Assembly: GCA_947396885.1 (NCBI GenBank)
Contig: OX377204.1
Location: forward strand, 38,649,975-38,713,974
DNA length: 64,000 nt
Direction: 5' to 3'
Source: Heligmosomoides polygyrus polygyrus
Lineage: Eukaryota > Nematoda > Chromadorea > Rhabditida > Heligmosomidae
Part shown: positions 24,472 to 36,800 of the stretch, one piece after another
How positions within the stretch are numbered: the first letter of the stretch is position 1
Layout: each line of letters starts with the position of its first letter
Notes under the pieces: generated by a model
Told to the model about the DNA's origin: nothing
The model's database searches: none
The model's input: the letters and a program-made list of their open reading frames with translations, nothing else
Made by a program: the position numbers and the translations under genes

Positions 24472-25433
24472 TGTTGTGAATACCCAACTGGGTCTACATC
24501 AGTTTATATAAATGTGTAGTGATCCCACCATATATAATATAGGGCAAATAGTTATGAATGATAACACTTAACATGCTTTGGCGAACAATATAAGATAAGC
24601 AACATTGCATAAATTTTAACTTTTTTCAAAATTCAAATTTTACGCTCTAGCCGCGATACACCCTTTTAAGACCAGAGGTTATCAGACTCCCTTACCAATA
24701 TATGTCATGCTTTTAAGCTCCTCCTCTAGGAATTACGCACATAAAGCGTTGTGAGTTATTGTTTGTTTTGTACTCTGCAGGTAGCAAACGTAATGAAACC
24801 ATTATTACAAGCTTTGCCGCAGATGCATCCATTGTCTATCAAACCCCTGCCCTACTAGGATATATCCGCGAGAAGCTTTCAAAACAGTGCAGGAAATATC
24901 TATAGTAGTACCAGTGCTTTCTATCTAGTTAGGTTCTGACGTAGACGAAAACATTAGCCGACATTAGGCGTCTTGTCTCGTTCGCCTTACCATACTAGAT
25001 TGTTGAACTGCGTAGCGCCTCAGCAGACGGCGATCGCGTCAAAGCGTCGGGCCGCATAATAAAATCCCACCATAAAGACCTCGATTGGCAGACATGAAAC
25101 TGATCGTCTTACTATGCCGAGATTTTACGAAGAGAGGAGCTAGAATCTATGGTAGTAGATAAAATAATTGTTGGAACAGTTCAATTTAGTCTAATGAGAA
25201 CAGAAACTCAACTCAGAAGTCTACTCAGAAAGATTATTTCACTTCGGAAGAACTGACGTAATGTAAATCAGCCAGCTTTATAGCTGTCCTCTTCATAACT
25301 TATCAAAACTATTCCCTTTACTTAGGCGTGGGGTTCAGGTGTAGCCAACATGCCTATACATCTTAGCCTCACAATGCTCAGAAACCAGTAAAAACGCCTT
25401 CATGTTTCTTGTCTAAAGAGGTTACCATACAAG

Positions 25434-25700
25434 ACGTTTTTACTAAGGTTCGACGTTATAAACCGTTGCCGTAGGAACAGTCGTTGCGGAACCACTACGC
25501 TTTCGGAACAGTGCTGGAATCATGCCAACTCCACGGTAGTCAGTAATGGTGTGGAGTTATGGAGTGCGGGAATTTCACACTGAAAATATTTTGAATGGAA
25601 CGTTCTAGAAAGAAGTGCTGTTTGACGACTCTGTAGTGCTAGCCTTAGTAGCGCATCATCGATACTGCGATGTGTTTGACGGGACGTTCGGTTAAGTAGA
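25434..25700 (+). repeat. dispersed repeat, copy 2
   Basis: The best preserved plus-strand copy of the family starting CAAGACGTT. It continues with GTAGTCAGTAATGGTGTGGA and ACGTTCTAGAAAGAAGTGCT. The minus-strand copy at 26240-26530 has parallel segments (GTAGTCAACAATGGAGCTGTGG-like and GAAGAAGCACTATTTG). No coding motif is recognised. Confidence 0.5.
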
Positions 25701-26118
25701 TCTTCGTAAGGCTTCACTGCTGTGGCGTGTCCCACTTCCCAGTTCTGCAACGCATAGAGGCGAAACTGTATGATTACATGCAGCCGTCATCGAAGCAGTG
25801 CTTTTCAGACATCCATGTTCTGGTCCATCGACTTTTCGAGGCACGTATTGCTCCTTGAACACCAACATGACTCACCAGCTCCCTGAGTATTCTAAACTTA
25901 AGATGTTCATTCCACACGCATAGTTGGATCTGTTACTTCATTCCTTAGGAATATAGCAATTGCTACGTTCTTAAAACTAAGCGACTACAGTTGCTGAGAC
26001 TTTCTTGAGGACTTCTTGCTGTTCACACAGCGAAAGCAAGCGTCACCTGGACAAAGGAAATGCTTTACAGAAACATCTAAAAACTACGTGGAGCTGAGTT
26101 TCTATTAATAAAATTCAA

Positions 26119-26138
26119 TATATATATATATATATATT
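26119..26138. repeat. (AT)n microsatellite
   Basis: About ten AT units in AT-rich intergenic DNA. Confidence 0.9.
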
Positions 26139-26239
26139 CATAAAAAGGACTAAGATAATTGATCAGTTTCCTCAACACACTAGGTTCGCACGTATCTCCT
26201 TTCACATTTAGGCACACAGCTGTTTAAAGGGTATGAAGC

Positions 26240-26530
26240 TGACATGGCTTCAGCATTGATCCCCAAAGGTCCTGGTGGTCCTGCAACGATTATTCCGAGT
26301 GCTCTCACAGGCGAGCACTATAGAAACGACAAATAGTGCTTCTTCCCAAATTGTTTCATTCCAAATCGCTTCAAACGACCTGAAACTTGACCACTCCGTA
26401 GTTCCACAGCTCCATTGTTGACTACGATGGAATTGACATGTCCTCACTCTGACTCGAAGCCGCGGTGGTCCAGCAATGTCGTTGTTACGGTAATGGCTTG
26501 AATATGTGATACCCTAGTTAGAACGTCTTG
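26240..26530 (-). repeat. dispersed repeat, copy 3 (inverted)
   Basis: Read on the minus strand from 26530, this starts CAAGACGTTCTAACTAG and follows the same order of blocks as copies 1 and 2. Its far end contains GTCCTGGTGGTCC. The minus-strand frame of 65 codons within it is not recognisable. Confidence 0.5.
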
Positions 26531-26615
26531 ACTAGAAAATGGGTGTCACTTCATTTTGTGACCAGGTAGGTAGGGTCGTGGATCACTGCACGAAGCGTTA
26601 CTTCTCACGCATTTA

Positions 26616-26832
26616 GGGCCTGTTCATACTTCGCGACATAAGCGACAAGAGCGACAAGAGCGACTGGAGCGACGGATGTAGTGTGGTGCACGTAAATAAT
26701 TGCGTACTCCAAATTCCGTCCGCGACGAATGTAGTGTGAAATGCGTAATTATTTACGTACACCATACTACATCCGTCGCCCCAGTCGCTCTAGTCGCTCT
26801 AGTCGCTCTTGTCGCGAAGTATGAACAGAACC
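26616..26832. mobile_element. Harbinger-like MITE, 217 bp
   Basis: The ends GGGCCTGTTCATACTT and, inverted, GGTTCTGTTCATACTT are flanked by TTA (26613-26615 and 26833-26835). The inverted arms extend about 80 bp and contain repeated GCGACAAGA or GCGACTAGA hexamer-like units. Non-coding. Confidence 0.85.
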
Positions 26833-27284
26833 TTAGTTGCGTGAAATTGGAAATTTTCAGTGGTTCATTTCTTTTGTCAGTGACCGTTCATCTGCCTTGT
26901 GAGGTGGGTGAATATGTGCATGGTGACCACCTCGGAGTTACTTAGCTCCCAACGTCGTACTCGTTTTTGAGGAACTTTGTAGTGATTTAGTCTCCTTCAT
27001 CTTATTTCCGTTGTATTCCAAAAGATGTTTTGGCTTAGATGGCTCATATTTAACACGGCTCTGATTGGGCGAAGCCGTCGAAGCATTGGCCGAGCAAGGC
27101 GTGTCGTCTTGAACGTGACTGGATTCATACTGATGCAACTAGCTTTAGCAATCATGCGAAGACTAATTGAAAGTTGATCCCGGTCAATCTCGTGAACAAA
27201 GTTGCCGTGAAAACAAGGACATGAACGAAAGCTATTCTGGCCGAAATCCAACGTGTCGCAGTGATGTGAAGTGTCATTCATTTC

Positions 27285-28119
27285 GGTACTATTGTACTTT
27301 TGGTACCCCACTTAATCCTGTTTAAAATAGGTCTACTAGGGGTAATCTGCCATGGGAAGAACGAATATCATAGTCGTTTATTGCGGAAATGTCTTATAAG
27401 CCCGCTATATCAAGTTGGAATCGCCCAAGGCCTTGCGAAATAGCGGGCGCTGGTAAGAGACGCAGAGACTCCGCCCCCTACCAGCACGCATTCGCGGCCG
27501 TCTCGAGTGGGGGGGGGGGGGTTATCATAGTATGCCGTGGCGCGCAGGCGTAGCGACTAGATACTCGCAGCGAATTAAATGCGGTCTTATCTCCTCGTTT
27601 CGATTACAGATTCGGTCTTATTTTCTTCCGAATAGGGCAAGAGAGGGACCTCTAGGATGAAGGCAATTTTAACACGGGTGTCCTAGTGGGCCCACACCCC
27701 GGAGTCCCTTCCTCTGTCTAATTATGCGCTCTCCTCCGCGTGAGCGAAAGAGAGCACACAACAGAGCTTTCAAGCCTTTTCGAGATTTCAAGGCTTATGC
27801 CCTGGCTAACCTCTGCTGCAGACTAGGAACGGCGAAGTAGTGCGCATGGATAGTAGGCGGAGTCTCTGCGTCTCTTATCAGCGCGCGCTATGCCCTATGC
27901 TTAACCATAGGGCAGAGACGCAGAGCTCGCCTCCAGCGGCGCCGCCAGCGGCGCCGCAGAAGTCTGTGGCGGCCTTTAGGCAATTAGAGCTTAATATGAC
28001 CGGCTTATGAGGCATTTCCGCAAAAAACGACTATGATATTCGTTATTCCCATGGCAGACTACCCCTAGTAGACCTATTTTGAACAGGATTAAGTGGGGTA
28101 CCAAAAGTACAATAGTACC
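27285..28119. mobile_element. hAT-like foldback element, 835 bp, with 8-bp target duplication
   Basis: Terminal inverted repeats of about 115-125 bp begin GGTACTATTGTACTTTTGGT. The direct 8-base repeat TTCATTTC lies exactly outside both ends (27277-27284 and 28120-28127). A second, inner inverted pair carries GACGCAGAGACTCCGCC (about 27460 and 27860). There is no transposase. An 8-bp duplication is typical of hAT-family transposition, so this is probably a non-autonomous hAT. Confidence 0.88.
27509..27521. repeat. poly(G) tract, 13 nt
   Basis: A run of 13 G inside the hAT-like element. Confidence 0.95.
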
Positions 28120-28399
28120 TTCATTTCTACTCAACGCCCTATTAACCCTGAGAGAAGACAGCGCCGAATAACCCAAACGTCATTTGATTATTAAGAAGAC
28201 ACCTGACTGCACAATTGGGTGGAGAAAATCGTCACTCACTTTGCCGTGCTTCGAAGGACTGCTAAATTATCCTCGCTAAGTCTGAGATCATTTCCAATCC
28301 GCTCCGCTCCACCTTCCCCACCTTTCCTTCCAACACTTCCTCTCCTAGATTTCTGCGGATGATACCGAGACTGCATTCGAGTATTTAAGCTTGCTGTAC

Positions 28400-28855
28400 G
28401 AAGTTCTTCGACGTTTCGGCGAATTCGTCTGCTTCAAGGTCTGAAAGAAGCTGGGAGTGTTTGGTTTTGCGAAATTCATTGGGTCAAAAACGTGGCGTCC
28501 ACCCTTATAGGAACAACGTGGAACGAAATAGGAGTGCTAAAAAGAGATATCACCCTTGCTTGAACGAACTCATCGCTATCCCACCAGCATTCGGCATAAC
28601 TGGGACAAGTGAGATATACTGATGTGATCAAATAGGCTGCTCCGAGTGCCGTAGGGTTGAGCATGTGGCTGGTGGGATATCGTTGGGTTAGTTTGCACGC
28701 ACTGGTAAGTCCTCTTAGCACTCCTAGAGGCATTTTGTTCCTGTAAGGGTGGACGCGATGCTTTGGACCCAATGAACTTCGCAGAACCAAACATTCCGAG
28801 CTTCCTCCAGACCTTGAGAAGGACGAATTCTTCGATACGTCGGTCACAATAAGGA
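28400..28855. repeat. inverted repeat, arms about 160 bp
   Basis: The left arm (about 28400-28570) and right arm (about 28690-28855) share, inverted, GAATTCGTC, CAAGGTCTG, TGTTTGGTT(T/C)TGCGAA, TTCATTGGGTC and GCGTCCACCCTTA(T/C)AGGAAC, with AGGAGTGCTAA further in. The 169-codon minus-strand frame here runs through both arms and repeats a GPKHRVHPYRNK-like segment as an artefact. Confidence 0.65.
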
Positions 28856-28989
28856 ACTTTATACCAAAGCAGGCAAAGAAGATTGAAAAGCTGGTTCCAG
28901 ATTGGTGGCGGTACAGAGCGGTTTTCCAAGAAAGCTTTGGATATAAGAGTACATGGATATGACTACAACAGCATCCCCTTGACATTTGA

Positions 28990-29450
28990 AGGAATAAACT
29001 CTTTAAATTAGGCTCTCTCGCCTGTCGCAGGAAAAAATATGACCTAGTCGCAATTTATAAGGTGATAAATGCTACTGTGGGTCTTTCTGTAGAATTCTAT
29101 TCAATATCTCATTCCAACACCAGGGGTGGCCCATGGAAAATCCAAATTCCTAGAGCTAATAGTAATATCAGATCTACTTTCTTCACAAACAGAGCAGGCA
29201 CTGAATTCCTGAAACTAACAAAGAAATTTGTGTGCTTCCAAACTCCTTGAGGCAATATAAAACGATTATTGACAAGTATCTGCAAGAAGTTCTTTAGAAC
29301 TTGTTTTTTTTTTGATCAATTGTTTCACTAACTTATGCGAGCACTGCTTCTGTTCTTGATGCTCCCAGTGTTCTGATTAGTTTTTTCGTATTGTGCTGTT
29401 TTTTTTTGCGTGAATTTCCACGTATAAATAAATAAATAAATAAATAAACG
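28990..29450 (+). mobile_element. 3' end of a CR1-like LINE with TAAA tail
   Basis: The frame from about 28990 to 29250 reads RRKKYDLVAIYKVINATVGL, then NTRGGPWKIQIPRANSN and FFTNRAGTEFLKLT. This is the pattern found at the end of CR1-like reverse transcriptase ORFs. It ends in ATAAATAAATAAATAAAT at about 29425-29450. It is 5' truncated. Confidence 0.65.
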
Positions 29451-30868
29451 TTACCAAATGCCCAAGAATCTCGAACATGGGGAGAACTTTAGCGTGCATT
29501 ATTAAGCAACATTTGCCGCCCTTCCTATTTCGTTGTTATGATACCTGGGCGGAGTGAAGCATCTGTACGTCTTTCGTTGTCAAGGACAGTGTAATACAAA
29601 TTAGGGGTGCTTTTAATCTTTTCAGGGATCTTTTTAACGTTTTTACAGTGCAGAATCGCAATAGTCGCATCTATTTAGGACCTTCTGGGATTGTACGACG
29701 CGTCGGTAGCTACCACTAGTCATACATCGTCACATATTCCCTCCAGCAATGGGTTATTTGCATCCTCGAGTGCTAACCCAGGAACTGGAACACTTCGTTG
29801 TAAAAGTGTCGGAGAGTGTAACCACTCTCATGGCTCAACGGGTAATTTCTCAGTTTCTCTTTATTTATTCTTTTTCTTACAATTTAACCCTACACGTCCT
29901 ACCTCAATTGTTTGTAATTCCTATTTATCTACGAATGCGTTCGGTGGTCTCATATCTAGTATTTCTGTAGCTGATCAAATTGTGTAGTCAGCAATAAGTT
30001 TTTGGGCAACCTATCATACATGCAGGGCAATGATGAAATTTGGCGTTATCCGACTATGGTAGGTGCAGATATTTGGCGAAAAAATTATATTGCTAAATAA
30101 ATAAATAAATGATTATATGGGGAATCTAAAAACATCCGCCCTTTCCCCGCAATTCTACAATCCAACGAAATTGAATCAAAAATTCATTCGTCGAGTTCTT
30201 TGGAAGTCATCCTATCTATCTCCCCCACGAGCGGAATAGTGTCATGTCCTGTAGGCTTTTCAGCTTCTCAGCTGCTGACATTTCACCTGCAATCCGCTAC
30301 TTTGTGGTCTAAAGACTTCCCGGTGGATGGTTGAGCTGGAAGATAGACTGATAGAAAAGATTAGGAGGCTCACCTGATGGAGGACATGGAATGTCCGTTG
30401 GAGCCTAGGGGTCAGATTCGGCGGCGGATGAACAACTTGTCGGCTAGATATCATTATCAGTTATTGCACTTCACTCACCAGCAATATTACGACCAAGACC
30501 TATACACCAGGCGTGTGCGCCACGGTACGCGACGGTGGACCCCATGATGAATGTCATAGCGCTCATTTCTGGAGAAAGGGTGAGTGTTTTTAGATCGCTT
30601 GTAATTATCTAATTAGCTATAAAGGTTTTCGCAAAACGTCTGCACCCACAATAGTCGAATAGTGCCGAAGACTGCGCAGTGTTTCATCGGGTAGTGGCTT
30701 TACCCAAAGGTTATTTTTCAATTCTGCTGAGGATTTTTCGAAATGCAAAAGCTGTACTGGAGCAACCATCGTTAAACTCTCCCATTATTGGCATTTGCCA
30801 CGGTTTGTGCTATTTGTTCACAATCCGGTGCGAGTATGTGTATCTGCCTACACACTACACCTTTTCAG
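29451..30868. other. upstream of the PPP1R37-like gene
   Basis: No exon is certain here. A second TAAA-type tail at about 30095-30110 suggests another LINE end. A GGAGAAAGG|GTGAGT donor-like site at 30580-30585 follows an ATG, but its phase does not fit the first recognised exon (30869), so the 5' exon of the next gene stays unplaced. Confidence 0.35.
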
Positions 30869-33800
30869 ATGATGTTGAGCAAATCAGGAAATGTTCTCAT
30901 GCACGCAAAGTACACTTCGACGACACTCATCTTATCTCTGGCTATTGTGAAGCTTCGGCTCCGGTGTTTGTTACCTCTGAGAAAGCGAAATGCGAAGGAT
31001 GTAGTGAAGCTCCTGATATAGACGTTATACTTTCAAGTTACCGCAACGCTTGTAGAAATCTGGGAATAGCTCCAGTCGTCTCGGTCGAGCGTCAGATAGA
31101 GGTTAGCCATTGCTTGACGGTTTGCCCTACGTGAGCGTCAAATTGCGCTGTAATCACGACGTTTTCCAGCGGCTACCTCGTTCCTCCTGCTCTCGTCAGG
31201 AAGTGTTTTCTGTGAAGGGCGAACGAATAACAGCCGCTCAGATGGAGGCTCTGGAGGAGGTTTTTCGGCGGGTACAATTCGACACACTAGATTTCGAGTA
31301 CACTTTCCTGGACGACGATGTATGGTGCAGCGCTTTCCTTTTTATTGGTTGAGGAACTAACATAAAATTCGTTGTAGGCAGCTATCGCTCTAAGTGAGAT
31401 GTTCGAGTTCTACGAGTCCGCACATAAGCTGAATCTATCCTTCAACAAGCAAATTACTGTACGAGGGTGGACTGACGTTTTCAAGGCTGTGAAGAATGTT
31501 TGTCTTAGAGAGCCTACTTGTTCTGTACTTTTCTTTCTATCTTGTTAGTCGGATGCTCTACATGCGCGAATCGAATCCTTCTTGAATATCCCCCTATTGG
31601 GTGATGTGTGGCAAAGCGTTGGCAAAGCTTGCCGCTGCACATGTAGATGGTCCCTTATGGTTGCATCGTTCCAGAGCAATTCACTGCATATGCTCAATTT
31701 GCGCTATACATCGCTATCGGAGAAGGCGTTGTCTGCCCTCTGCCGTGTACTTCGGGGAACCCCGCAACCAGTATTGGGCTGTCTGCATCTGGAAAATGTG
31801 AACCTCTATGGAAAGAATTTGTACAGTCTTGTATGTGCTTTAAAATTCAATACAATGCTCAAGGTCAGTTTGATTTAAAATGCAGCTGTTGTTCTTTCTT
31901 TGCTCGTCCAAGTGTAACAATTACAGGAGTTGTATCTGGGTGAAAACAGCCTGCAAAGCGGTGATGGGGCTCATCTTTACCAGCTAATTATGAACAACTC
32001 CACCATCCAAATGCTTGACCTGCGGAACAACAATCTGGGGGTGAGTCTATTTTCTCTCCCAAATGTAACCCCGGGGCACGTTTAAGGGTTGCAACGGCTA
32101 CGTGCTTGAATTGTAGTGACATCTCCACAGATGTTGTTTTAGGATATCGGAGTAGCTAAAATTTGCGAAGCTCTGCGTAACCCAGAGGTGATACGGAAGA
32201 CGTCGCTTACAGCTCTTGTACTCTGGAATAACAAAATTACCGCAAACGGTCTAGATGCTGTTGCTGGAGCATTGGTGAGGTTCAGTTCAGCATTACTGCA
32301 GATGAGATTTTGCTCAAGGTCCACTTTCAGTGCGAGAATTCTCATCTGGAAACGCTAAATATAGGAAGCAACCCGCTTGGTGAAGCAGGCGTTCAGAGGC
32401 TGAGACCTGCTCTTGCAGGAAACGGTAGCAACCTTCACAGGCTGGGTCTTCAGAGCACACAGATGAATTGCCAAAGTAGGATATTTGTCCTTTCTCGTTC
32501 AAGTCTGAATTTTATGTCTCTGGTACTATAAATGTTAGACGTTTTCTAATTCCTCATTCCCAGCGTTATATATCAATGAAAAAGTGGATCTATGGAGGTG
32601 TCTCTTTTTTTATATATTTTACTTTCCAACCTTACTCTTGGCTGACCGAAAGGTTGCGAATTCGTCATGATGATGATAACGAAGGTTAACCATGGTACAT
32701 TATCTGTAATGTGTAGAATGATGAGGAAGCCAAACGTCTTGGCTAGTTTCATCGCTTTAGCTTCATTCCTATCCTTATCCGTGCAAACCAGAGTAGAGTA
32801 CTTGGTGTCTATTTGGATTTTTAAGTTTTCTATCACATAGATCACAGACCTTGAGTAAACTGAGCACATGTGCCTTTTGATCAATTCCTGAAGAGACGAG
32901 AAGAATGCAGTCTTTGGGCATACTTTCTTTGAGCTTCACGGACAGAGTGATACGTGTTGATTTAATGCATCCTATTTCCTCCAAGTTTCATCCTGTTATC
33001 GCTATGAAGGTAGAATTTCCGCGTCGTCATACGGGCAGTCCGACCAAGGATTGTAATTTTCGGGTGGTGCATATCTCACTTTACCAGTCGCTCTGCTCAA
33101 CTGCTTCTTTTGAATACGGACGTCTAGTTTCACGATTTTCAAACGCAGTGAGTTCTATTGGACTTACGGACTTCCACGTGCTGCTTTGCATTCCTTCTTG
33201 TTAATTAGAATTTCTTCTCCTCAGCGCACCTTCCTCTCCAAATGTTTGCTGGGTAGAGGATGTCAGTGTGGATGACAGTTCATTTGTGCGACAATGACCG
33301 TGTGCGTGCCACCTTTGAGAGCCTTCTTAGGTGTTCGTTTGCTCATTCAGGAAGTGCTCTCACTGATTCAAAGAGCTGTTCGCGTAAGGAACAACTTTTC
33401 ATAAATCCCGTACCTCTTGCACATCTGACTCTTTCATGTGTACCAAATAATTTGTTACGCAGGCTCTCATGTGGATGTGATCGGACGCAAACGGTTGTAC
33501 GGAACAGCGATTTGTTTACGTCAGGATGGACTGGGTTGAGAATAGAGAATTGTTGATGAAATTTCGGCTTCAGATGCAGCATTTGTAGTTTTCGTACAGA
33601 ATCCTGTAGAGTCACATCGATTCCCATTGTCCCTTCGGGTTTGGTGTGATAGTAATCAAATTCAAAGCTGCATCACTTCCAGTGGCTTCTCATTACATTG
33701 TTGCGTTTCCACTGTGAAACTGTTCAGGTGCGATCCTCCTAGCCGAGTGTCTCGCAGACAATTCGACATTGATTCGGGTTGACCTTCGCGATAATCCCGG

Positions 33801-36800
33801 AATAGGTAAGGATCAGTTTTGCGCTGTGCGAGTGGAAAAGCGACAGGAGCAGACGTTGCCGTGTTTTAGGCTCTGCCGGACTGTTGGCTCTTCACTCCGC
33901 TATGAAAATAAACAGTTCCATTTCGCTTCTAAACCTGGACCAGAGCTGTACAGTTGCCTCGAATGCGAAGGTTTGAGTCACCATCTTTCCTCTTATTTGT
34001 AACTTGCTGAAGAATGAGTCACGGCAAATTTTTAGACTGTTTCGTATAGACTGTTGTTCTCTTCTTGTACGAAAAGTACAAGAAGAGTAAACTGTTTGCT
34101 TTGCTTGTTTTCGCAGTAAGGCGAAATGCAGCTTTTTGGGATGAGGGCGACCTTCATTTAGTACTGGAAACTCTTAAAAGTTTTGCCATTCGCACTCTTG
34201 CCTTCTTTTCACCTACTTTGTTGTTGTGACATCAGCTTACCCTATTTTGTCGATCGTGTTAAAGAAAGACTGCAGGAGAAACTTTGTTGAGTGGAATGCA
34301 CAGTTATACAGGTACGGCCATATCAGGAGAATTTCCGTCGCTACTACGAAGACATAAAGCGATACTGCGAGCGCAACAAACTTTCTGTTCAACGGAAGGA
34401 CATCATCGTTCCGGACGATGCAAGCACTTCAACGCCTCAGAATGTGGAGGAAGTGAAGAAGGAGGATGTGGTGAAGATTGAGGAGGAAGATAAAACAGGC
34501 AAGCTCTCTCCTTTTGTGACATCATTGTTGGTCAACGTAACAGATCTTGGCGCGCTTCACTACCTTGCAGATTTCTCGCATTATATTTTTATTGTCGTGT
34601 TACTTTTACTGGAGGCTCAGAGCGCTCCACTCCCAGCGCATCTCATTCTTTAACCCATGTTTTTCGAATTTGCTCACTTTTCTATAGTTCATTTCCTCCA
34701 TGTATTTGCTCCAGTTTGATCTATTTGTTTCTTGTAATTCCTTTTAGTCGTCAGATTTCCTGACCGTTCCTCTATATCAGGATACTCAGATTTCTATTGC
34801 GATCCGAGGTGAAAGGCGGCAGCGTGGTCATAACCATATAAGCGAATCGCGAGCTTCCAATTAAAACCGTTGTGAACTGGTGTTCCCGTTCAATATTTTA
34901 AGAAGTGTCAGTGTTACGCTTAAGATTTCATTCTGGTCATCCGTTGGTTCGCGTCATTTGTTCTTTCATTGCATCTTCATTTCCCGCTTTATGTTTTCAA
35001 TGCTTTGGCTCCTTGCTGAGGATGGTGTTGGAGCGAGTTACGCGACTATTAAAATACTACAAAGTAGTGCGCTCTATTTGAGAGCGCACTAGTCCACCAT
35101 CACTTTTATTAAGACATAAAATTCTGGATAGTTCTCGACCCGAAATTTTTTTCTGATACATTGGAATGAAAGGTTGGCGAATCGGCTTACGAGTCATTTG
35201 TGGCGTTCTTGCCCGGCGAATGCCTTTCCTGGATATCTCAGCACCCTCCTGGCCGTATGCTCGTCTTCCCCCGTTTGAGGCCCCCGTCGAGCACCTCAGG
35301 TCGGGTAAATACCCTTCGTTCGAGGTGCTATGCTCACTTCTCCGAGGACTGCCAAGGGAGGTGAAACTCTTATTCCACGAAATGACGTGAGTGTCGACAG
35401 AAGACAGAAATCGTCGTTGTGATAGAGCTGCGATAACTATGCTGCCTTCAGGGAGTACCAGGTTAGCCGAAGCGTGCAGCCTCTCATCAAAAGTGGGTGA
35501 CGGCTTACTCAATGAATCGGTCAGTAGATACTGTTTGGCCACACGAGCATATCGGGGGGGGGGGGGACGTACCGGGTCCTCTTCCTCCATCGGAGGAACC
35601 TCGGAGTGAACGAGCGTAGGTATTCAGTCTTATTTTGCGGCTAAACATATACCTTTCAGTACCTACCGCTGCTGCGGAAGTCGACCTTTCGCCGTCACAC
35701 TGCCAACTTCCTTCGTCTTCTGGAACATGTTCGGGACTGAAGAGCAAGTTCATGCGCAGCTCATCGCTGACTTGTACCGAAACCGTCGTCGATATTCACG
35801 TGAGTTCATAGAGTTCATACAGCAATTCTTTCACTAACGAGGAGAAAGCATGTCCTTGAAGGAACGCATACGAGTCATGGGTGGATCAACACATTCCTTG
35901 GACGAAACTAACACTGATTCCACAAGAACTATCAAGAAAAGTTGTTCCTCTGCTCACAATTCGCTCGGATTAGGTGGGTGTCTTTTATTCGCGTTGAGGA
36001 TTGAGGTGATTCTAATGTTTGCAGCCGAGTGGGGGTCGTTGCCCGCGCTTCCGCAAGCGAGTTTGACTACGAAGCCAGTTGTGCGGAAATTGCGACGTTT
36101 TTCTGTGTCCCCTTCATCGTCGACGTTTGATGTATCTACAACTGTATGTTTCGCTCTCAAGCTGTTCTTCATTCTTTGAATTTGTTTGGACTTCAGTGTA
36201 CCGTATTCAGAGTGGTTCTTCTCAAGAACATCCGCCTCGCCCGAAGACTCTGGCAATAGGCATTCCAGGCACAAACCAGCTTACCACAGGTCCGCTTTCA
36301 GCGCCGGTGACATCATCTTTTTGTCTACACGATTCGTTGACGTCGCCATCAAAAGGTGTGTTGCGGGCGAGTATTCATGCTGTTTCCTAGTTGTCACCCT
36401 TTCTTTTCAGCAGACGATAACGGGCATGGCGACGAGAGGACTGATTCCAATAGACAAATCGAGGTAGCTGGAGCTGAAGGCGGCCACTCTACGCACGATT
36501 TGTCACTAGGTCCTGCGACAAGTTCGAGCAATTCAACTGGTGGAGATACCTGTCGAAGCTCAGACGGAGATGTACGTGGAGACCAGCATTCTCATGGATA
36601 CCATCCATCAGATAAAGATATAATGAGGGATGTTCGGACTGTGATTGGAGACCTCGTCAACTATGTGGTTAGTTTTTAAGAATATACGTTCACTTATGCA
36701 AATGCAAACGGTAAGATTGTAGCCCGCTCGCGGCACTGTCAACGCCCATGCCAACGCCTCTAGGGTTCATGGTCGGTTAGGCTATTCTTTTCATGCGCCC

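Noticed and set aside
28476..28985. 169-codon minus-strand frame
   Set aside because: It runs through both arms of an inverted repeat and repeats its own peptide segments; best explained as repeat DNA.
30679..30868. 5' part of a 151-codon plus frame starting at 30679
   Set aside because: The part before 30869 looks non-coding, and a TTTTCAG acceptor sits exactly where the PPP1R37-like similarity begins.
31498..31674. Coding sequence in the PPP1R37-like gene between two LRR exons
   Set aside because: Keeping it would insert about 45 unrelated residues into the LRRs. Splicing from 31497 to 31675 restores the alignment.
35057..35590. 177-codon minus-strand frame, the second longest in the window
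   Set aside because: It lies within an intron of the PPP1R37-like gene. It spans the 13-base G tract near its start and matches no family I know. It may be a chance frame, so it is not annotated as a gene.
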